A stretch of 38,561 nt of DNA from DASVLX01 sp035552275 (GCA_035552275.1 DASZLR010000222.1:1-38561); one strand, 5' to 3'. Counted from the first letter of the stretch, positions 14,949 to 24,101 are shown. Program-made: numbers and translations. The notes: a model not told the origin generated them from the letters alone.

Positions 14949-15437
14949 TCAGCCGTTGTACGGCACCGCGTTGAGCAGCGTCACCTTCTGCGTGTTGCCG
15001 TTGGGCAGGCTGTACTGCCTGGTCTCGCCGTCCTTCGCCCCCAGCAGCGCCTCGCCCAGCGGCGAACCCGGCGAGTACACCTCCAACGAACCGTGCGCGC
15101 CCTCTTCGCGGGTCGCCAACAGGAATTCCTCTGTGTCGTCGTCGCCCTCGTAGCGCACGGTCAGCACCATGCCCGGCGCCGCCACGCCGGCGCTGGTCGG
15201 CGCCTCACCGACCTTGGCCTCGCGCAACAGCTCCTGCAGCTGGCGAATGCGGGCCTCCTGCTTGCCCTGCTCCTCCCGGGCGGCCTGATATCCACCGTTC
15301 TCCCGGAGGTCGCCCTCTTCTCGGCGGGCGTTGATCTCCGCCGCCATGACCGGGCGATTCGCGATCAGCTCGTCAAGCTCCTGCTTGAGCCGGTCGTAGG
15401 CCTCCTGGGTCAGCCAGGTCACCTGGGTGTCGCTCAC
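14949..15437 (-). CDS. greA: Transcription elongation factor GreA
   Basis: Factor of 162 residues that enters the RNA polymerase secondary channel and rescues backtracked complexes by stimulating transcript cleavage. The N-terminal coiled coil is at about 10-80 (LTQEAYDRLKQELDELI), with the acidic tip EEGDLRENGGYQ. The FKBP-like C-terminal domain is at about 85-160 (PGMVLTVRYEGDD, SPGSPLGEALLGAKDGE). The GTG at 15437 is preferred over one at 15443 because GAGGAG is then 9 bases away rather than 3. A hairpin lies about 30 bases upstream in the probable leader. Its position before the DUF4307 and mca genes matches Rv1080c. Confidence 0.95.
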   Translation of the reverse strand: MSDTQVTWLTQEAYDRLKQELDELIANRPVMAAEINARREEGDLRENGGYQAAREEQGKQEARIRQLQELLREAKVGEAPTSAGVAAPGMVLTVRYEGDDDTEEFLLATREEGAHGSLEVYSPGSPLGEALLGAKDGETRQYSLPNGNTQKVTLLNAVPYNG

Positions 15438-15466
15438 GGTCACCAACTCCTCGTCGCCAACTCCGT

Positions 15467-15502
15467 CCCACGGGTTGCGGAACGGCCGTCCCAACCCGTG
15501 GG
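15467..15502 (-). promoter_or_regulatory. Leader hairpin upstream of greA
   Basis: CCCACGGGTT (15467-15476) pairs perfectly over 10 bp with AACCCGTGGG (15493-15502), with a 16-base loop that contains ACGGCCGT. On the minus strand it lies between the promoter candidate at 15550-15555 and the greA ribosome site, so it would be in the 5' leader. Confidence 0.45.
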
Positions 15503-15549
15503 CTTGGAACGGAAAAACACGGCCCGCGCCGGGACCGTGCTGACTGTCG

Positions 15550-15555
15550 AGGTTA
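15550..15555 (-). promoter_or_regulatory. Candidate -10 box of greA
   Basis: TAACCT on the minus strand, inside an inverted repeat CCGTGCT/AGCACGG (15535-15541 and 15555-15561), lies 113 bases before the greA start. There is no clear -35. Confidence 0.3.
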
Positions 15556-15615
15556 GCACGGAAATGACCATCTCGTCGTGAAATTTTGTTTCCAGCGGGT
15601 AGACGAACCCGCAGT

Positions 15616-16071
15616 TCACCCGCTTGGCCGTATGGTTTTGGTCAAATAGGCCGGAACCTGGTATGAGCAGCCGTAGACCTCGACGGTCGTCGCTCGTTTC
15701 ACTGTACGCAAGGTGGCGTTCAGTACGGCGGTGCTCTCACTGGGCGGGACGTAGAGCTCGATCCGACCGACCTCGGAACCGTCGGCGGCGGGCGCGTACA
15801 GAACGCAGTCGGCGGCCTGGTCGGGGTGGTCGCGATCCACGGTCAACGCGACGGTGATGGTGTGGTCGTCCACCACGTTGTAGGCGCTGACCTCGGCGTC
15901 GATCGGGGTGGCGCCGAGATTGTCGTAGCCGACGATGGCCACCACCACGCCGGCGATCACGAACGCCGCCAGCAGGCCCCAGTACGTCCAGCGGGATCGC
16001 TTGCGCGGCGCGCGGCGGTAGCGACCGACCGGCCGCCGGGCCGCCAGCACATCTCCCGTCGGATCGCTCAT
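15616..16071 (-). CDS. DUF4307 single-pass membrane protein
   Basis: Protein of 151 residues. It has a basic cytoplasmic N-terminus (RRPVGRYRRAPRKRSRW), a membrane helix at about 32-49, and an extracytoplasmic beta-sandwich-like domain with Cys89 and Cys135 (DCVLYAP, VYGCSYQVP), possibly a disulfide. The pattern and the position between greA and mca match DUF4307 proteins of Actinobacteria such as Rv1081c. The role is unknown. The ATG at 16071 has GGAGGG about seven bases upstream; an in-frame ATG further up (MATPIVPVASDT) is less likely. It is divergent from mca, with 141 bases between starts. Confidence 0.85.
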   Translation of the reverse strand: MSDPTGDVLAARRPVGRYRRAPRKRSRWTYWGLLAAFVIAGVVVAIVGYDNLGATPIDAEVSAYNVVDDHTITVALTVDRDHPDQAADCVLYAPAADGSEVGRIELYVPPSESTAVLNATLRTVKRATTVEVYGCSYQVPAYLTKTIRPSG

Positions 16072-16212
16072 CGCACCGCCCTCCGCCGAAGTGTCAGAGG
16101 CGACCGGAACAATGGGGGTCGCCATCCACGTTGAGTATCCCCGTGCGGGCAGGCCCTTTTCCATCCGGGCCGCCGCCCACAAGCAGCAGGTGAGAGAAGG
16201 GACCGCGCGACC

Positions 16213-17094
16213 ATGGCCGACAGACTCCGGCTGATGTCCGTGCACGCACATCCCGACGACGAGTCGAGCAAGGGCGCGGCGACCCTGGCCCGGTACGTCG
16301 CCGAGGGCCACGAGGTCATGGTGGTCACCTGCACCGGCGGGGAGGCCGGCAGCATCCTCAACCCCGCGATGGACAAACCGGGCGTGCTGGAGAACATGGC
16401 CGAGATACGCCGGCAGGAGATGGCCGAGGCCGCGCGGATTCTCGGCGTCCAGCACCGCTGGCTCGGTTTTGTCGACTCCGGGCTGCCCGAGGGCGACCCG
16501 AAGCCGCCGCTGCCGGACGGCTGTTTCGCGTTGGTGCCGCTGGAGAAGTCGACGGCGGCGCTGGTCGAGGTGGTGCGCGAGTTCCGGCCGCACGTGGTGG
16601 TCACCTACGACGAGCACGGTGGCTATCCGCACCCGGACCACATTCGGTGCCACGAGGTCTCGGTCGCGGCGTTCGACGCGGCCGGCGACCCGGGTCAGTT
16701 CACCGGGGCCGGCGAGCCCTGGCAGCCGCTGAAGCTGTACTACTCGCACGGCTTCTCCCGGGCGAAGCTGCTCGCCATGCATGAGGCGATGCTGGCGCGC
16801 GGGCTGGAGTCGCCGTACGAGGAGTGGTTGCGGCAGTGGAAGTCGGACGCGCCCGATGTCATCGAGCGGGTCACCACCCGGGTCGAGTGCGCCGACTACT
16901 TCGACGTGCAGCACCGGGCGCTGCTGGCGCACGCCACCCAGATCGACCCCACCAGCCGCTGGTTTGCCATACCCTTGGACGTGCAGCGGGAGGTGTGGCC
17001 GACCGAGGAGTACGAGTTGGCCCGCTCGCTGGTGGACGTGACGTTGCCGGAGGACGACCTGTTCGCCGGTGTGGACGAGAAGGTGACCGTGTGA
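16213..17094 (+). CDS. mca: Mycothiol S-conjugate amidase
   Basis: Zinc amidase of 293 residues that cleaves mycothiol conjugates of electrophiles and antibiotics. It releases mercapturic acids for export and recycles GlcN-Ins in the cytosol. Zinc and catalytic residues are visible in VHAHPDDESSKGA (His13, Asp15, Asp16) and GGYPHPDHIRCHEV. Lys20 in the DDESSKG loop marks Mca, where the deacetylase MshB usually has Ser. GFVDSGLPEGD and the C-terminal WPTEEYELAR also match Mca. The closest remembered match is Rv1082. The stop overlaps the next start (GTGA), so translation is coupled to the small membrane protein. Confidence 0.95.
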   Translation: MADRLRLMSVHAHPDDESSKGAATLARYVAEGHEVMVVTCTGGEAGSILNPAMDKPGVLENMAEIRRQEMAEAARILGVQHRWLGFVDSGLPEGDPKPPLPDGCFALVPLEKSTAALVEVVREFRPHVVVTYDEHGGYPHPDHIRCHEVSVAAFDAAGDPGQFTGAGEPWQPLKLYYSHGFSRAKLLAMHEAMLARGLESPYEEWLRQWKSDAPDVIERVTTRVECADYFDVQHRALLAHATQIDPTSRWFAIPLDVQREVWPTEEYELARSLVDVTLPEDDLFAGVDEKVTV

Positions 17095-17372
17095 GCCTCC
17101 TGACGGAGTGGGCGACACCAGTGCTGGTGGCCGCCGGCTCGGGCGGCGGCCAGCAGGGCGGGCAGGGCCAGGAGTTCGGCTCGGCCTCGCCGATCGCGCT
17201 GGTGGTCCTGGTGCTGTTCTTCATCGCGGTGGCGTTCCTGGCCCGCTCGATGACCCGGCACCTGAAGCGGGTGCCAGCCAGTTTCGAGCCTTCCGAGCAG
17301 CCCGAAGCGGAGCCCCAGCCCGAAGAGTCGGAGACAACCGACAAGTCGGGCCAGAAGGCCGACAAGTCCTAG
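17091..17372 (+). CDS. Small single-pass membrane protein coupled to mca
   Basis: Protein of 93 residues. Residues 1-34 are Gly/Gln-rich (AAGSGGGQQGGQGQEFG) after a weakly hydrophobic start. A membrane helix follows at about 35-53 (IALVVLVLFFIAVAFLARSM). The rest is a cytoplasmic tail that starts basic (TRHLKRVP) and becomes rich in E, P and K. The GTG overlaps the mca stop by 4 bases. By position it is the counterpart of Rv1083. The function is unknown; a partner of the Mca detoxification step is an inference from coupling. Its TAG stop shares the CTAG palindrome with the stop of the convergent gene. Confidence 0.8.
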   Translation: MSLLTEWATPVLVAAGSGGGQQGGQGQEFGSASPIALVVLVLFFIAVAFLARSMTRHLKRVPASFEPSEQPEAEPQPEESETTDKSGQKADKS

Positions 17373-18097
17373 TCGGTCAGGCCGCGGCGGCGTACGGAGG
17401 CCAGCCAGTGCTGGACAGCCGCCCTGTTCGGCAGCGCCGGCAGCGGTGACCGGATCACTGCCTCTGCGGTGCGGTTGCGCAGCGAGTCCACCCACTGCCG
17501 TACGTCCGGCCAGGGCAGCTCGCCGGCCCGCAGCGCACGTAGCTCGTCTTCCTGGGCGGACAGGTCGATCGTCAGTTCGCCGGTGCGCACCAGCGTTTCG
17601 CCGATCATCAGCACCCGGATGACCTCGGCCACCTGCCGCCAGCGCGGTGTGCCACCAGCGGCCATCGCCGCTTCGGCTCGGGCGAAGTCCGCCGCCGTCG
17701 CCCGGCGGCACGCGTCCGCGGCGCGTTGGGACAGGAACGCCACGGTCAGCGCCCGTAGCTCGGCGCCGATGTCCGTGCTGGTGCGAACCAGCGGCGATGC
17801 CAGCACTTCCAGCGCCGTCGGATCGGCCGTCAGGCCGGCCACGCAGAACGTCTCGACCTCCCAACTCGCCCAACCGGCGTCCGGACCATCCACAGTGGAC
17901 GGTGGCTTGGCGAACCGCCAGAACAGCTCGGTCGGCGGCACGAACACGCCGCGCACCGGCGCACCGTCCGAATCATCGGCGGCGTCTGGGCTGTCCAGCC
18001 CGCTGGCCGTGGGGCCGACGACCACCGACAGCACGGTGTGCCGGCGCACCAACTCGGCACTGGCCTCGGCGGCCTCGGTATCGATCTCACCGGTCAT
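17369..18097 (-). CDS. DNA polymerase beta-like nucleotidyltransferase homologue, active site degenerate
   Basis: Protein of 242 residues related to the YcgL-type predicted nucleotidyltransferases. The family signature VFVPPTELFWRFAKPPSTVDGP followed by WEVETFC is clear, as are the helical C-terminal parts (VIRVLMIGETLVRTGELTID, LPNRAAVQHWLASVRRRG). The catalytic loop is not normal. Where active members have a GSxxxG stretch followed by DxD, this protein has VVGPTASGLDSPDAADDSDG with Pro29 after Gly28 (residues about 27-45). It may therefore be inactive or altered. It ends in a CTAG shared with the convergent small gene and starts 43 bases from the divergent DUF255 gene. Confidence 0.75.
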   Translation of the reverse strand: MTGEIDTEAAEASAELVRRHTVLSVVVGPTASGLDSPDAADDSDGAPVRGVFVPPTELFWRFAKPPSTVDGPDAGWASWEVETFCVAGLTADPTALEVLASPLVRTSTDIGAELRALTVAFLSQRAADACRRATAADFARAEAAMAAGGTPRWRQVAEVIRVLMIGETLVRTGELTIDLSAQEDELRALRAGELPWPDVRQWVDSLRNRTAEAVIRSPLPALPNRAAVQHWLASVRRRGLTD

Positions 18098-18140
18098 CGC
18101 CGTGCAGGCTACGGCCCGGCCAGCAACCTAGTCTGGACGC
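18098..18140. promoter_or_regulatory. Compact pair of divergent leaderless promoters
   Basis: Only 43 bases separate two divergent ATGs. On the plus strand TAGTCT (18129-18134) ends six bases before ATG 18141. On the minus strand TAGCCT (18111-18106) ends eight bases before ATG 18097. Neither gene has a ribosome site, so both transcripts are probably leaderless. Confidence 0.5.
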
Positions 18141-20156
<2,016 letters not shown>

Positions 20157-20243
20157 CCGGCTGAAGTCCTGACGCCGAAGTCGTTCCGCCCGGGGCGAAC
20201 ACCCGGTCCATCCTCGCGTCGTCCGCGTAACGTCGATTGCAGC

Positions 20244-20256
20244 GTAATGATGTAAT
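20244..20256 (+). promoter_or_regulatory. AT-rich direct repeat GTAAT before the Gly-rich protein gene
   Basis: GTAAT occurs twice with an 8-base period (20244-20248 and 20252-20256) in an otherwise GC-rich upstream region, just before the GGAGG ribosome site. It may be a -10 region or an operator. Confidence 0.3.
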
Positions 20257-20271
20257 CAACGGAGGTGCGTG

Positions 20272-20880
20272 ATGCACGGTCGATACGGGGGCATGGGACG
20301 GATGCGCGGCGGTTGGGGCGGTCCGGGCGCGTGGGGTGGTCGCGGCCGTGGTGGCCAGCAGGCCGAGCAGCCGCCCACCGACGATGTGGCGGCCTGGTTC
20401 TCCGGGCGACTGCCCGACGAGTGGTTCACCGGAACACCGGAGATCACCGTCGACCGCGAGGAGATCGTTCTGGTCGGCGAGCTGCCGCCGCTGACCGAGG
20501 AGTACGCCGACGACGCGGCCAAGGCGGCGGCCACCGCGGGCCGGATCAGTCGGTTCCGCGAGCAGACCCGCGATGAGCGGATCGAGATCGCCCGGCAGGC
20601 CGAGCACCGGTACGGCCGCAAGGTCGCCTGGGGTGTGCGGCTCGGCGACACCGTTGAGCTGTTCACCACACTGTCCGCGCCGGTGATGACCCGGTTGCGC
20701 CAGCCGGAGCGGCTGGTGCTGGACACGTTGGTGAACGCCGGTGTCGCTCGGTCCCGGTCCGAGGCGCTGGCCTGGGCGGTTCGGCTGGTCGGCGAGCACG
20801 CCGATGCCTGGCTCGCCGAGCTGCGCGAGGCGCTGTCCAAGGTCGACGAGCTGCGCAAGGAGGGCCCGGAACTGGGCTGA
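20272..20880 (+). CDS. Gly/Arg-rich N-terminal, helical conserved protein of unknown function
   Basis: Protein of 202 residues. Residues 1-28 are rich in Gly, Arg, Met and Trp (RYGGMGRMRGGWGGPG) and probably disordered. Residues about 45-70 resemble a small beta segment (EITVDREEIVLVGELPP). The rest is helical with the well-patterned stretches RISRFREQTRDERIEIARQA, RKVAWGVRLGD and PVMTRLRQPERLVLDTLVNA, then GVARSRSEALAWAVRLV, which has the look of a ribbon-helix-helix or similar DNA-binding end. I do not recognise a named family, though the composition suggests a conserved actinobacterial protein. No membrane helix. A GGAGG precedes GTGATG; the ATG is chosen. A 20-bp hairpin follows. Confidence 0.7.
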   Translation: MHGRYGGMGRMRGGWGGPGAWGGRGRGGQQAEQPPTDDVAAWFSGRLPDEWFTGTPEITVDREEIVLVGELPPLTEEYADDAAKAAATAGRISRFREQTRDERIEIARQAEHRYGRKVAWGVRLGDTVELFTTLSAPVMTRLRQPERLVLDTLVNAGVARSRSEALAWAVRLVGEHADAWLAELREALSKVDELRKEGPELG

Positions 20881-20920
20881 GTCGCGGTTGTTCGCCACAT
20901 CTCCACCGAGGGGACTGGGG

Positions 20921-20973
20921 AGGCGTCCGCCCGGCCGACGCGGTATGAGTTGCCGTCGGCCGGGTGGACGCCT
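20921..20973 (+). terminator. Long hairpin terminator
   Basis: The 20-base arms 20921-20940 (AGGCGTCCGCCCGGCCGACG) and 20954-20973 pair throughout with a single G-U wobble and a 13-base loop. It starts 41 bases after the stop and separates the gene from the tetR operon. Confidence 0.75.
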
Positions 20974-20990
20974 ATGTTGGGGGTTGGCCG

Positions 20991-21024
20991 ATCTGACAAA
21001 GTGCGTACAGAACGTCAGATTGTC
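20991..21024 (+). promoter_or_regulatory. Inverted repeat upstream of tetR, candidate autoregulatory operator
   Basis: ATCTGAC (20991-20997) and GTCAGAT (21014-21020) are perfect inverted arms with a 16-base gap. A nested pair GACAA (20995-20999) and TTGTC (21020-21024) extends it. It lies 22-55 bases before the tetR ATG, the usual place for self-repression. Confidence 0.5.
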
Positions 21025-21045
21025 CAGGACGGAGAGGACAGGCGA

Positions 21046-21636
21046 ATGGGCGGCGACCGGCTGGCGAAGGTCATCGACGCCACCTACGCCTGCCTGGCCC
21101 TGCACGGCGTGCGGCGCACCACCATGGACGACATCGCCCAGGCGGCCGGAATGTCCCGATCGGCCGTGTACCAGTACGTCCGCAACAAGGACGATGCCTT
21201 CCGCAAGCTCGCCGAGCGGCTGCACGCCCAGGCACTGTCCAGGGCGCGGGACGCGGCATGCTCGGGCGCGCCGCCGACCGACCGGGTGCGTGGCGTGCTG
21301 GCGGCGAAGCTGGAACTGGTGCGCCAACTCGCCGGCGACTCGCCGCACGCCGCCGAGCTGCTGGACCAGAAGGCCCGGCTGTTCGGGGACATCTGCTCGC
21401 GGTTCGTGGTCGACCTGAAGGCCCTGCTGGCCGGGGTCTTCGCCGAAGCCGGTGTCGTCACGGTCACCCCGGCGGACGCCGCGGAGATCTGCATCGCGCT
21501 GGTGATGGGCCTGGAGGACGCGCCCGATGGTGTTCGGCTGCTGCAACCGGCCGCCGACGCCCTGATCAACGGACTGTTGGACATCCCGGCCCGCCAACCG
21601 AACCATGAGTCATCGAACCGGCACCGGAGGAACTGA
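21046..21636 (+). CDS. TetR/AcrR-family transcriptional regulator
   Basis: Repressor-type regulator of 196 residues. The N-terminal helix-turn-helix is textbook: residues about 5-50 (VIDATYACLALHGVRRTTMD, DIAQAAGMSRSAVYQYVRNK, DDAFRKLAE). The C-terminal helical domain (55-190) is the ligand and dimer part. The frame is open to 20950, but ATG 21046 has GGAGAGG upstream and gives the family N-terminus. The stop is two bases before the GTG of a reductase gene, and an aldo/keto reductase gene follows, so it probably controls its own operon in response to a carbonyl or electrophile (inference). Confidence 0.92.
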   Translation: MGGDRLAKVIDATYACLALHGVRRTTMDDIAQAAGMSRSAVYQYVRNKDDAFRKLAERLHAQALSRARDAACSGAPPTDRVRGVLAAKLELVRQLAGDSPHAAELLDQKARLFGDICSRFVVDLKALLAGVFAEAGVVTVTPADAAEICIALVMGLEDAPDGVRLLQPAADALINGLLDIPARQPNHESSNRHRRN

Positions 21637-21638
21637 TC

Positions 21639-22319
21639 GTGCGTGTGGTGATCGCCGGAGGACACGGCAAGATCGCGCTGCGGCTGGCCCGGCAACTTGC
21701 CGACCACGGGGACAAGCCGGTCGGCCTGATCCGCAACCCGGCGCACATCGCCGAGGTCCAAGCGGCTGGCGCTGAAGCCGTGCTGGCCGATCTGGAGCAG
21801 GTCGGCGCGCAGGAGATCGCGGCCGTGCTCAGCGGTGCGGACGCGGTGGTGTTCGCGGCCGGCGCCGGGCCGGGCAGCGGCGCCGCCCGCAAGGACACCG
21901 TGGACAAGGGCGCGTCGGTGCTGCTGGCCGACGCCGCCCAGGCCACCGGTGTCCGGCGCTTCGTGCAGATCTCCTCGATGGGCGCGGGCCGGCCGCCCGC
22001 GCCGGGCCGGGACGAGGTCTGGGCCGCCTATATCAACGCCAAGACCGAGGCGGAAAACGATCTGCGCCGGCGGGACCTGGACTGGACAGTGCTCCGCCCC
22101 GGCCGGCTGACCGACGAGCCGGGCACCGGCCTGGTCACGCTGGCAGTGCCGCCAGCACAGCCAGCGCAGCCTCGCTCGCCCGGCGAAGTGTCCCGTGACG
22201 ATGTCGCCGCCGTCATCGTCGCGTTGCTGTCCGAACCGGCCGCCAGCCAGCTCACCGCGGAGTTGGTCGGCGGCGAGACTCCGATCGACGCGGCCATCCG
22301 CGCGCTCAGTGGAAGGTAA
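21639..22319 (+). CDS. NAD(P)-binding atypical short-chain dehydrogenase/reductase
   Basis: Rossmann-fold protein of 226 residues of the NAD(P)H-binding type (YwnB/YhfK-like). The dinucleotide motif VVIAGGHGKIALRLA is at about 3-17. Other marks are DAVVFAAGAGPGSGAARK, RFVQISSMGAG and WTVLRPGRLTDEPG. The Tyr-x-x-x-Lys pair of classical SDRs appears as AAYINAKTEAE, so a redox role is possible. The GTG start has GGAGGA upstream and lies two bases after the tetR stop. The substrate is unknown. Confidence 0.88.
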   Translation: MRVVIAGGHGKIALRLARQLADHGDKPVGLIRNPAHIAEVQAAGAEAVLADLEQVGAQEIAAVLSGADAVVFAAGAGPGSGAARKDTVDKGASVLLADAAQATGVRRFVQISSMGAGRPPAPGRDEVWAAYINAKTEAENDLRRRDLDWTVLRPGRLTDEPGTGLVTLAVPPAQPAQPRSPGEVSRDDVAAVIVALLSEPAASQLTAELVGGETPIDAAIRALSGR

Positions 22320-22325
22320 TGAGGA

Positions 22326-23153
22326 ATGCAGACCATCACGTTGAACAACGGTGTCGAGATGCCGCGGCTGGGCTTCGGCGTCTGGCAGATTCCCGACGAC
22401 GAGGCGACGACGGCCGTGACGACCGCGCTGGCCGCCGGCTACCGCAGCATCGACACCGCGCGGATCTACGACAACGAGCGTGGCGTCGGCCGGGCCGTCC
22501 AGGACTCGGACATCCCCCGTGACGAGCTGTTCATCACGACCAAGTTGTGGAACGCCGACCACGAGCACGACGCCGCGCTGCGCGCCTTCGACGGCAGCCT
22601 GAACCGGCTCGGCCTGGATTACGTCGACCTGTACCTGATGCACTGGCCGGTGCCCAGCCAGGACAGGTACGTCGATGCCTGGCGGGCGATGGAGAAGGTG
22701 CACGCCGAGGGCCGGGCGAAGGCGATCGGCGTGTCCAACTTCACCCAGGAGACGCTGGCACGACTGCTGCGGGAGACCGACGTGGTGCCGGCGGTGAACC
22801 AGATCGAGCTGCACCCGTACCTGGTCCAGCGGGAGATGCGGGCCTTCCACGCCGAACACGGCATCGCCACCGAGGACTGGAGCCCGCTCGGCCAGGGCAA
22901 GGGCCTGCTGGACGATCCGGTGTTGGAGAAGCTCGCGCAGCGGTACGGCAAGTCGCCGGCCCAGGTCGTGTTGCGCTGGCACCTTCAGCTCGGCGACATC
23001 GTCATTCCCAAGTCGGTGACGCCGTCGCGGATCCAGGAGAACATCGACGTGTTCGACTTCGAGTTGGCCGCCGAGGACGTCGAGCAGATCACCGGGTTGG
23101 ACCGGGCCGAGCGATTCGGCCCGAACCCGGCCACCTTCGACTGGCTGGGCTGA
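22326..23153 (+). CDS. Aldo/keto reductase
   Basis: NADPH-dependent carbonyl reductase of 275 residues with a TIM-barrel fold. The catalytic tetrad is complete: Asp43 and Tyr48 (SIDTARIYDNE), Lys73 (TTKLWN) and His106 (LYLMHWPVP). NADPH contacts lie in GVSNFTQETL and IPKSVTPSRIQENIDVFDF. This matches the AKR5-like group that includes 2,5-diketo-D-gluconate reductases. It is the third gene of the tetR operon, six bases after the previous stop, which suggests joint reduction of a toxic carbonyl. The natural substrate cannot be told. Confidence 0.93.
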   Translation: MQTITLNNGVEMPRLGFGVWQIPDDEATTAVTTALAAGYRSIDTARIYDNERGVGRAVQDSDIPRDELFITTKLWNADHEHDAALRAFDGSLNRLGLDYVDLYLMHWPVPSQDRYVDAWRAMEKVHAEGRAKAIGVSNFTQETLARLLRETDVVPAVNQIELHPYLVQREMRAFHAEHGIATEDWSPLGQGKGLLDDPVLEKLAQRYGKSPAQVVLRWHLQLGDIVIPKSVTPSRIQENIDVFDFELAAEDVEQITGLDRAERFGPNPATFDWLG

Positions 23154-23180
23154 GACCACCGACAGGGGATCACCGGCAGC

Positions 23181-23221
23181 GCCGACCGTCGGCCGACCGT
23201 CAGCCGACCGTCAGCCGACCA
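23181..23221. repeat. 11-bp tandem repeat between convergent genes
   Basis: Units GCCGACCGTCG, GCCGACCGTCA and GCCGACCGTCA are followed by a partial fourth unit GCCGACCA. They fill most of the 72-base gap between the aldo/keto reductase and purC stops. Confidence 0.75.
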
Positions 23222-23225
23222 GGGC

Positions 23226-24092
23226 TTATACCCAGGCGTTGCCGGTGATCCGCTGGTAGGCGCTGATATACCGCTCCTGGGTGGCCGCCACGATCTCCGG
23301 CGGAATGACCGGGCCGGGCGGCGTGTGGTCCCACCCGGTCGAATCGCTCCAGTCCCGGACGACCTGCTTGTCGAACGCGTACTGCGGCCGGCCCGGTTCC
23401 CATTGGTCGGCCGGCCAGAATCGGGACGAGTCCGAGGTGAGCACTTCGTCGGCCAAGGTCAGCGTGTCGTCGGCGTCGGTGCCGAACTCAAGCTTGGTGT
23501 CGGCGATGATGATTCCCTTTTCGGCCGCGTGTTCGGCGCCCCGGCGGTAGACGTCGAGGGTCAGATCACGCAGTTTTTCCGCCTTTTCCTGGCCGACCTC
23601 GTTCACCACATCCGCGAAGGTGATGAACTCGTCGTGCCCGATTTCGGATTTGGTGGTCGGCGTGAAGATCGGTTCCGGCAGCCGGCTGCCCTCGACCAGC
23701 CCAGCCGGCAGCCCGACCCCGGACACCGTGCCCTGCTTGCGATATTCGCGCAGGCCCAGGCCGGTGAGGTAGCCGCGGGCGATGCACTCGACCGGGACCA
23801 TCGTCAGGTGCTTGCATCGAATCGAGCGACCAGCGAATTCGGCCGGCACGTCGGTGGCGGAGACGATGTGATTCGGCACAACATCCGCGAACCGCTCGAA
23901 CCACCACAGCGAAAGTCGGGTCAGCAACTCGCCCTTGCGCGGAATGGGGGTTGGTAGCACCACGTCGTATACCGACACTCGGTCGGACGCCACCAGCAGC
24001 AGGTTTCCGTCGTCCAGTTCGTAAAGATCACGAACCTTGCCGGCATACAGGTGCCTCACGTCGACATTCTCACTCTCGTATTCTCTGGTCAC
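23226..24092 (-). CDS. purC: Phosphoribosylaminoimidazole-succinocarboxamide synthase
   Basis: SAICAR synthase of 288 residues, which uses ATP to join CAIR and aspartate in de novo purine synthesis. Family marks are GKVRDLYELDDGNLLLVASD, SLWWFERFADVVPNHIVS, CIARGYLTGLGLREY, TTKSEIGHDEF and the ATP-site motif IIADTKLEFG. The usual SDRISAFD is SDRVSVYD here, a mild change. The gene lies 9 bases after the hemolysin III-like gene on the same strand. The GTG at 24092 has no obvious ribosome site, so translation may be coupled; an in-frame GTG 11 codons later (VRHLYAGKVRD) is an alternative start. Confidence 0.95.
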   Translation of the reverse strand: MTREYESENVDVRHLYAGKVRDLYELDDGNLLLVASDRVSVYDVVLPTPIPRKGELLTRLSLWWFERFADVVPNHIVSATDVPAEFAGRSIRCKHLTMVPVECIARGYLTGLGLREYRKQGTVSGVGLPAGLVEGSRLPEPIFTPTTKSEIGHDEFITFADVVNEVGQEKAEKLRDLTLDVYRRGAEHAAEKGIIIADTKLEFGTDADDTLTLADEVLTSDSSRFWPADQWEPGRPQYAFDKQVVRDWSDSTGWDHTPPGPVIPPEIVAATQERYISAYQRITGNAWV

Positions 24093-24101
24093 GGATTCTG
24101 G

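Noticed and set aside
16213..17094. MshB (N-acetyl-GlcN-Ins deacetylase)
   Set aside because: The Lys in the DDESSKG loop, the synteny and the C-terminal WPTEEYELAR favour Mca.
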